Assembly (NCBI RefSeq): GCF_019038435.1
Contig: NZ_JAGPOX010000063.1
Span: 1-53,857 of the forward strand
DNA: 53,857 nucleotides
Source: Nocardia alni
Lineage (GTDB): Bacteria; Actinomycetota; Actinomycetes; Mycobacteriales; Mycobacteriaceae
Direction: 5' to 3'
Below the pieces are notes generated by a model. The model was given only the letters and a program-made list of their open reading frames with translations. It was not told the DNA's origin and ran no database searches. The translations under genes were made by a program, and so were the position numbers. Shown one piece after another: positions 49,701-53,857 of this stretch (positions are counted from its first letter, which is position 1; the number at the start of each line of letters is the position of its first letter).

Positions 49701-50436
49701 CCCGCGCCTCGGCGAGCAGGCGCTGCGACCAGTCGACCGCCTCGAACGGTCCGACCGTCTCGGCGGCGCTCATCCCCGCCGCGATACCGACCTGGGCGAT
49801 GAGCCGGTCGATGCTGTTGCGCTGCTCGACCAGTTCGGCCTCGCCCTCGCGCCGCCGCTTGATGAGCCACTGCTCGGCGGTGCCGAATCGCTCGGTGTCG
49901 AAGAGCTTTTCGAGCAGCCTCTCGCGATCCTCGTTGTCCGAGCGCAGGAACCGCGCGAAATCGCCCTGCGGCAGCAGCACCACCTGGAAGAACTGATCGG
50001 CGCTCATGCCGAGCAGCCGGATCACCTCATCACCGATATCCTGAAATCCCGACAAGTTCTGGCCGCTGCGGTCCAGCCATTCCAATGTCGCCTTGGCCTT
50101 TACAGTCGTCCAGCCAGGATCTCCGCGCTTCTTGGGGCGCTCGAACTCCGGTGAACGGGTCAACCGCAGCCGCCGACCGCCCATCGTTGCCTCGAGCACC
50201 ACCCGAGGAGGCATTTGCGGATCCGCGTGATCGGAATGCAGCCGCTTGCTCTCCCCACGCGCGCCGGGCACCCGGCCATACAACGCGAATGCGATCGCGT
50301 CGAGCACCGTCGTCTTGCCCGCACCCGTCTGCCCGTGCAACAGGAACAGCCCGTCGCCACCCAACTTGTCGAAATCCACCGTGACGGCATCGGCGAACGG
50401 ACCGAACGCGCACAGCTCCAACCGATGCAGCCTCAT
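46705..50436 (-). CDS. sbcC: Nuclease SbcCD subunit C (SMC-like ATPase) with a large acidic insert
   Basis: The 1243-residue Rad50-like protein has Walker A (LHGQTGAGKTTVLDAI, 34-49) and coiled-coil arms. The zinc hook CGVC lies in GQPCGVCGSADHP, the ABC signature in KTLSGGETFMASLSLALG, and Walker B in VLDTLFIDEGFGSLDADT. SbcCD cuts hairpins and DNA ends. The chain is longer than usual because of a disordered, acidic insert at about residues 380-595 in the first arm, which includes an Asp-Ala run at 544-562. The reading frame is intact across it. sbcD lies upstream with a 112-bp gap. The ATG at 50436 gives the canonical N-terminus MRLHRLELCAFGPF. Confidence 0.93.
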   Translation of the reverse strand: MRLHRLELCAFGPFADAVTVDFDKLGGDGLFLLHGQTGAGKTTVLDAIAFALYGRVPGARGESKRLHSDHADPQMPPRVVLEATMGGRRLRLTRSPEFERPKKRGDPGWTTVKAKATLEWLDRSGQNLSGFQDIGDEVIRLLGMSADQFFQVVLLPQGDFARFLRSDNEDRERLLEKLFDTERFGTAEQWLIKRRREGEAELVEQRNSIDRLIAQVGIAAGMSAAETVGPFEAVDWSQRLLAEARADGARTTTELAQHQQDSTRVQASAEQQRRLHELHRRISGARAQLDQYAATAELRERRRVELDQSRRAEPVAAALVEARAAALTLRRRTDESRELAERLAARLLEPPSAELSGTAWAAADLAAAELADTDLAAELASIPVRIEAPDLDRASESDYPADEFTVDDEVGPDTDSPAAQDSIETLPSGAESPEYIELELFSIDTTVEAEPSDDAKSAAVEASATTPRSTRRRGSGAAESNTVVKRSAGSRRGARTVATDRPLRAAEFDGSGEADEPGLFAVSAGPDRNLTADSESDSGSMVLDADADADADADADADADADGAGRVEAAAGDAPAPLDQDRSEPAHAAPTGIEGAIRGWTAQVGALDEVRADAQAAQRLTVELAGLRRESATLNASVEKVSGKRAALPQAIAAVDVRVREAEQAAAGLAGLQSDCERLRTAATAATDLAARRAELTGATEEFDKARVAHVDARERTLEVRERRLAGMAAELAGALVDGQPCGVCGSADHPAPARPASAAASKDDEQRAVVAERSAESVRERAQARLTDLEGSIAVLIERGGDGDRAELAAALNVATERYKSARRAAARTEELTAELNRLRTDETRLQEELRELEGRGSAVLERVIAADRRLAELTERLRAAAGADGTVDRRRARLEALVRDAEQLRAARADATVAREQVTALARRVEQLARAAELVTLADVVVPEDGSEPDYAVLAAYAKVVDAATRTPQQQEALDTELVAADRMRAHAEAVLAEPEIRAVADTAPGDLQELESLVVQARTRLDAAVAAHAEAARRVVQLEELSGQLWSAVDRITPMQQAHDELAGLAEVVAGRGENNRRMSLRSYVLAARLEEVALAGSVRLRRMSGGRYEFVHSDAAGSRGRRGGLGLDIRDDYTGAVRPAKTLSGGETFMASLSLALGLADVVAAESGGLVLDTLFIDEGFGSLDADTLDAVMGVLDELRSGGRVVGIVSHVDEMRQRIPSRLHVIRNPDGSRLETTVA
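48751..48808. repeat. 6-bp tandem repeat ATCGGC inside sbcC
   Basis: Nine complete copies (48751-48804) and a partial one. In the sbcC frame the unit encodes Ala-Asp, giving the D/A run at residues 544-562. Because the unit is six bases, changes in copy number keep the frame, so length variation would alter only the disordered insert. Confidence 0.95.
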
Positions 50437-50548
50437 GCGATCGCCCCACGTGCGCGGGCCATCGCAACTCCTGGACCGCCGTACACGCGCCCGACCGGTT
50501 CGGCGACACCGTATCGCCCTGTGCCCAGTGATCGCTCGGTGCGCACTT

Positions 50549-51727
50549 TCATGCCGAGAGCTCCGCTGACTCGTCCCGGTCGATGCTCACGGTCTCCCGA
50601 TCGGCGGTTGCCGCCGCGAGTGCGCGCTCCAGCCAGGTCATTTCGCCCGCAGTCGGCTCGCCGCGCACATCGGCAAGGAAGGTATGCGCTACATCGGTAT
50701 CGCGGCGGCCGTGCACCCGCTCACGGTAACGTAGTTCCGGATTACCTTCGGGGCGAGCCCATTCCACATGCACGGCATGCGGAAAGCGCTCCCGCAGCCG
50801 ACGCATCGCATCCACCGGGCGGGCATGGTCGGTAAGAATGGCCGAGACGTAGTGGTCCTGGGCGGAGGTGTGTCCGGGGTCGGCCAGCAGTTCCTCCAGT
50901 GTGCCGGTGAGCTGGGTGAGCGCGCGCACCTGGGGAAGGTCGCATCGCTGGACATCGGCGAGCCCGTCGCGGCCCAACTCCACGATCCAGACCGCCTTGC
51001 GGTGCGACCGTTCGGCGAACGAATACGGCAGCGGTGAACCGGAATACCGAACCGAATCCGCGAGTGTCTGCGGTGAATGCAGATGTCCGAGTGCCACGTA
51101 GTCGACACCGTCGAAGGCCCCCATCGACACAGTCTCCACACCGCCGACCGAGATAGATCGCTCCGATCCGGTCGCCTCCGCACCCACCACGAAGGCGTGC
51201 GCGAGCACCACCGACCGCGCGATCCCCCGCTCGTCCAAATCGGCTCGGACCCGGCCCATCGCCACGTCCAGAATCTGCGCGTGCGAACGCGCCTGCGGCA
51301 CACCGAGCTCCACCCTGGTGATCTCCGGCTCCAGATACGGTATGCCGTAGCAGGCGATCTCACCGTGCTCGTCGCTGAGCACCACCGGGCGTTGCAGATC
51401 CGCCACCGACGTGCGCAGATGCAGTCCACCGGCCGCGGCGAAACTGCCCAGCGCCCCGAGCCGGGTGGGCGAATCGTGATTGCCGGAGGTCGCCACGATC
51501 ACCGCCCCCGCCGCGCGAATTCGCTCGAATCCGCGATTGCACACCGCGATCGCGTCGGCGCTGGGTATCGACCTGTCGTACACATCCCCCGGCAGCAGCA
51601 CGACATCGACTCGCTGCTGCGCCACGATCTCGGCGATGGACGCCAGCGTCTGCGCCTGATCGGCCAACAGGTCGACGCCGTGAAACGTGCGCCCGATATG
51701 CCAGTCAGACGTGTGCAACATCCGCAT
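50549..51727 (-). CDS. sbcD: Nuclease SbcCD subunit D (Mre11-like exonuclease)
   Basis: The 392-residue calcineurin-like phosphoesterase has all metal-binding motifs: HTSDWHIGR at the start, LLPGDVYDR, TSGNHDSP, HAFVVG and ALGHLHSPQ. The C-terminal cap domain is shorter and variable, as usual. It is the nuclease half of SbcCD, acting with the ATPase encoded next on the same strand. It is divergent from rmuC across 173 bp, where a LexA-like motif can be seen. Confidence 0.94.
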   Translation of the reverse strand: MRMLHTSDWHIGRTFHGVDLLADQAQTLASIAEIVAQQRVDVVLLPGDVYDRSIPSADAIAVCNRGFERIRAAGAVIVATSGNHDSPTRLGALGSFAAAGGLHLRTSVADLQRPVVLSDEHGEIACYGIPYLEPEITRVELGVPQARSHAQILDVAMGRVRADLDERGIARSVVLAHAFVVGAEATGSERSISVGGVETVSMGAFDGVDYVALGHLHSPQTLADSVRYSGSPLPYSFAERSHRKAVWIVELGRDGLADVQRCDLPQVRALTQLTGTLEELLADPGHTSAQDHYVSAILTDHARPVDAMRRLRERFPHAVHVEWARPEGNPELRYRERVHGRRDTDVAHTFLADVRGEPTAGEMTWLERALAAATADRETVSIDRDESAELSA

Positions 51728-51789
51728 GCCGCGAAACCGTAGGCGATCACCCCGACAGAAAACGACCCGCCACCCCGAACCTGTCCCAA

Positions 51790-51801
51790 GAACGCTAGTT
51801 T
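51790..51801. promoter_or_regulatory. Possible SOS/LexA-like motif GAAC-GCTA-GTTT between sbcD and rmuC
   Basis: The half-sites GAAC and GTTT with a 4-bp centre fit the loose actinobacterial SOS box (GAAC-N4-GTTY), in the only control region shared by sbcD and rmuC. The flanking bases are not symmetrical, so it is a weak call. Confidence 0.25.
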
Positions 51802-51900
51802 TTTCGAGTTGTCCCGCCGCACAGATCTTTCACCCCGCGAGGCTGCCCGAAGATTGCTGGGAATCGGAACTTGTCGGTGGGATAGGGCACTATCTGCTGC

Positions 51901-53037
51901 ATGACCGCACCGATGCTGTTTGCTCTGCTGTTGGCGTTCTGCGCTGGGTTGGGGCTCGGGTGGCTGGGGCATGCCGCCCGGGCCGGGCAGCGTGCCGCCA
52001 CCGCGGAGGCTCGGGTGTCCGCGATGCGCGAAGGTGAGCGGCTGCTGCGCCAGTCGCTGGGCGCGGCGAGCGAGGATGCCGCGCGGCGCAATTCGCAGGC
52101 GATCGGATCGCTGGTGGAGCCGCTGCGCGAGGCGGTCGGCGCACTGAACCAGCACATCACGCAGGTCGAGCACAATCGCATCAACGCCTATTCCGGCCTG
52201 CGCGAGCAGGTCGCCGGCATGCAGCGGGTGTCGCATCAGCTGTCCACCCAGACCGGCCGGCTGGTGTCGGCGCTGCGCGCCCCGCAGGTGCGCGGGCGCT
52301 GGGGCGAGGTGCAGCTGGAGCGGGTGGTGGAACTGGCCGGGATGTCCCGGCACTGCGATTTCGACACCCAGGTCACCGGTGCCGGCCGCGACGGCGGGGT
52401 CCGGCCCGACCTGGTGGTGCGCCTGGCCGGGGGCAGGCAGATCGTGGTGGACGCCAAGGTGCCGCTGACGGCCTATCTGGACGCCACCGGCCAGGACGAC
52501 CCGCGGCTGCAGGCCGAGCACCTGACTCGCCATGCCAAGCACTTGCGCGCGCACGTCGACCAACTGGCCGACAAGGCGTACTGGGCGGCGTTCGATCCCT
52601 CGCCGGAGTTCGTGGTCCTGTTCGTCCCTGGCGATCCCTTCCTCGACGCCGCGCTGACCACCGACACCGGCCTCCTGGAGTACGCCTTCGGCCGGAACGT
52701 GATCCTGGCAACTCCCACAACACTCATCGCATTACTGCGTACAGTTGCCTACAGCTGGCGGCAGGAGTCGTTGTCCCAGGATATGGCAACTATTCAGCAA
52801 TTAGGCCGGGAGCTGTACGGTCGTCTGAGTACCACCGGCGCGCACCTGGATCGACTGGGCGCTCAACTGGGCAAGGCCGTAGAGGCTTTCAACCAGACAG
52901 TAGGCTCGATAGAGTCGAGGGTGATGGTAACCGCACGGCGGTTGCACGAGCTTGACATCGGCGAGCAGGAGGCGCCAGCAATCCGGCATGTGGAGTCGTG
53001 GCCACGGGCGGCCGCGTTCTCAGACATCATTCAGTAA
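51901..53037 (+). CDS. rmuC: DNA recombination protein RmuC
   Basis: The 378-residue protein has an N-terminal membrane anchor (MLFALLLAFCAGLGLGWLGHA), a coiled-coil stretch (residues about 25-120) and the RmuC nuclease-like domain. The family core is GRWGEVQLERVVELAGM, RPDLVVRLAGGRQIVVDAKVPL (the D-x-K PD-(D/E)XK-like site) and FVPGDPFLDAAL. RmuC limits inversion at short inverted repeats and is commonly near sbcD. The ATG at 51901 gives the anchor intact. The DUF6542-like gene follows on the same strand. Confidence 0.93.
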   Translation: MTAPMLFALLLAFCAGLGLGWLGHAARAGQRAATAEARVSAMREGERLLRQSLGAASEDAARRNSQAIGSLVEPLREAVGALNQHITQVEHNRINAYSGLREQVAGMQRVSHQLSTQTGRLVSALRAPQVRGRWGEVQLERVVELAGMSRHCDFDTQVTGAGRDGGVRPDLVVRLAGGRQIVVDAKVPLTAYLDATGQDDPRLQAEHLTRHAKHLRAHVDQLADKAYWAAFDPSPEFVVLFVPGDPFLDAALTTDTGLLEYAFGRNVILATPTTLIALLRTVAYSWRQESLSQDMATIQQLGRELYGRLSTTGAHLDRLGAQLGKAVEAFNQTVGSIESRVMVTARRLHELDIGEQEAPAIRHVESWPRAAAFSDIIQ

Positions 53038-53095
53038 CCGGTTCATCCGCCCGGCCTCGACACACGTTCCGGTTGTGCCAGATAGTGTGCTGTAC

Positions 53096-53857
53096 GTGGC
53101 AGCAGCAATCCAACGTGAGCGACCCGAGGTCCCGGCGCCTCACCGCTCGGTCATCCCGTCGATGCCCGGCGTCCCCGCGGGCGCGGCGGTGCTGATCGCG
53201 GTGGCGTGTACCTCGATCGGCTTCTTCATCGATGCCAGTGGCGGGGGCAAGGATCTGACCCACGTATTTGCTGCCTTTTATATCGTGGGCTGCGCCCTGG
53301 CGGCGCTCGTAGTGCGATACCGCGGCCTGTTCACCACCATGGTGACCCCGCCGCTGCTGCTGTTCCTGGCCGTTCCGGTGGCCTATCAGCAACTGCTCGG
53401 CCACAGCTCGACCTCGATGCGGGATATCGTGCTGAACCTGGCCGTCCCGCTGGTGAACAGATTCCCGACCATGGCGATCGCCACCGTCGTGGTCCTGGCC
53501 ATCGGACTCGCCCGGATGCTGATGCAACGCCGCCTGGCCGAGGCCACCCCGGGAACGCGCACAAGCGGGCCACGCAAGGGTGACTCCTGGGGTACGCGCG
53601 CAGGCAGCGGCGGCCGTCGCCGCGCCGGCACATCCGACGCGCTGCCCAAACGCGGTCGCAGCGGGCCGTCGGCCGCCGACGACACGGCCGCGAAGCCCAC
53701 CCGCACAGGACGCAAGACCACCGGCGCCAGCGGACGCGTCGCCGAGCGCCCCCCACGGGTCGGCTCCCGATCCTCCGAGCGCACCGCGGTCGCCACTCCC
53801 GCGGCGGCCCGCGGACGCGGCGACACCGACACTCCGTCACGCCACCGTGCCCCCGCC
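53096..53857 (+). CDS. DUF6542-like membrane protein (partial, C-terminus beyond right edge)
   Basis: The frame is open from GTG 53096 to the window end. Four hydrophobic segments are visible (AAVLIAVACTSIGFFIDASG, HVFAAFYIVGCALAALVV, FTTMVTPPLLLFLAVPVAY and MAIATVVVLAIGLARMLM). They are followed by a long, basic, Arg/Lys/Ser/Pro-rich, disordered tail. This matches the actinobacterial DUF6542 pattern of a short membrane domain plus a low-complexity tail, usually next to rmuC. The function is unknown. A GTG at 53087 is also in frame. Confidence 0.8.
   Translation, partial: MAAAIQRERPEVPAPHRSVIPSMPGVPAGAAVLIAVACTSIGFFIDASGGGKDLTHVFAAFYIVGCALAALVVRYRGLFTTMVTPPLLLFLAVPVAYQQLLGHSSTSMRDIVLNLAVPLVNRFPTMAIATVVVLAIGLARMLMQRRLAEATPGTRTSGPRKGDSWGTRAGSGGRRRAGTSDALPKRGRSGPSAADDTAAKPTRTGRKTTGASGRVAERPPRVGSRSSERTAVATPAAARGRGDTDTPSRHRAPA

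Overview
The window is high-GC actinobacterial DNA, most likely from Nocardia or a close relative in the Mycobacteriales. This rests on codon bias, the gene families present (CstA with its small YbdD partner, an Ada-AlkA fusion, actinobacterial RmuC, and an RmuC neighbour that looks like a DUF6542 membrane protein) and the type I PKS style. The species assignment is inference.

Region 1 (1-740) is the 5' part of a lipoprotein N-acetylmuramoyl-L-alanine amidase that runs off the left edge. Region 2 (766-36982) is a compact type I polyketide cluster. Regulation, editing and export genes come first: a type II thioesterase, a LAL/LuxR regulator lacking its ATPase domain, a DHA2 drug exporter and a divergent TetR gene. 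The core operon reads leftwards from 22541: an MqnA-family chorismate dehydratase homologue, an acyl/aryl ligase-ACP loading protein, a KS-AT-DH-KR-ACP module, a KS-AT-DH-ER-KR-ACP module and an FAD-dependent oxidoreductase. A second operon reads leftwards from 34542: another KS-AT-DH-ER-KR-ACP module, a secreted protein of unknown family, a PheA/TfdB-type aromatic hydroxylase, a flavin-dependent halogenase and a CPA2 cation/proton antiporter. An SDR gene (36164-36982) probably belongs to the same regulon.

Three start regions (mqnA-like, the third PKS and the SDR) carry the same motif: two TAGGGG hexamers one helical turn apart. I read this as the operator of the cluster regulator. My working model is that the MqnA homologue turns chorismate into an aryl enol-ether acid, and the ligase-ACP loads it. 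Three malonyl-specific modules then extend it, and hydroxylase and halogenase decorate the aromatic ring. No module ends in a thioesterase, so chain release is not explained by this window. A starter pathway of this kind is not one I recognise and is the best candidate here for an undescribed system.

Region 3 (34768-41096) holds two SGNH hydrolases and a CUT1-type sugar ABC transporter (binding protein plus two permeases, no ATPase). Region 4 (41488-44015) is cstA plus a ybdD-like small gene. Region 5 (44159-53037) is a DNA-repair neighbourhood: Ada-AlkA, Ogt, a perfect 9-bp minisatellite, SbcC with a large acidic insert, SbcD and RmuC. A DUF6542-like membrane protein runs off the right edge.
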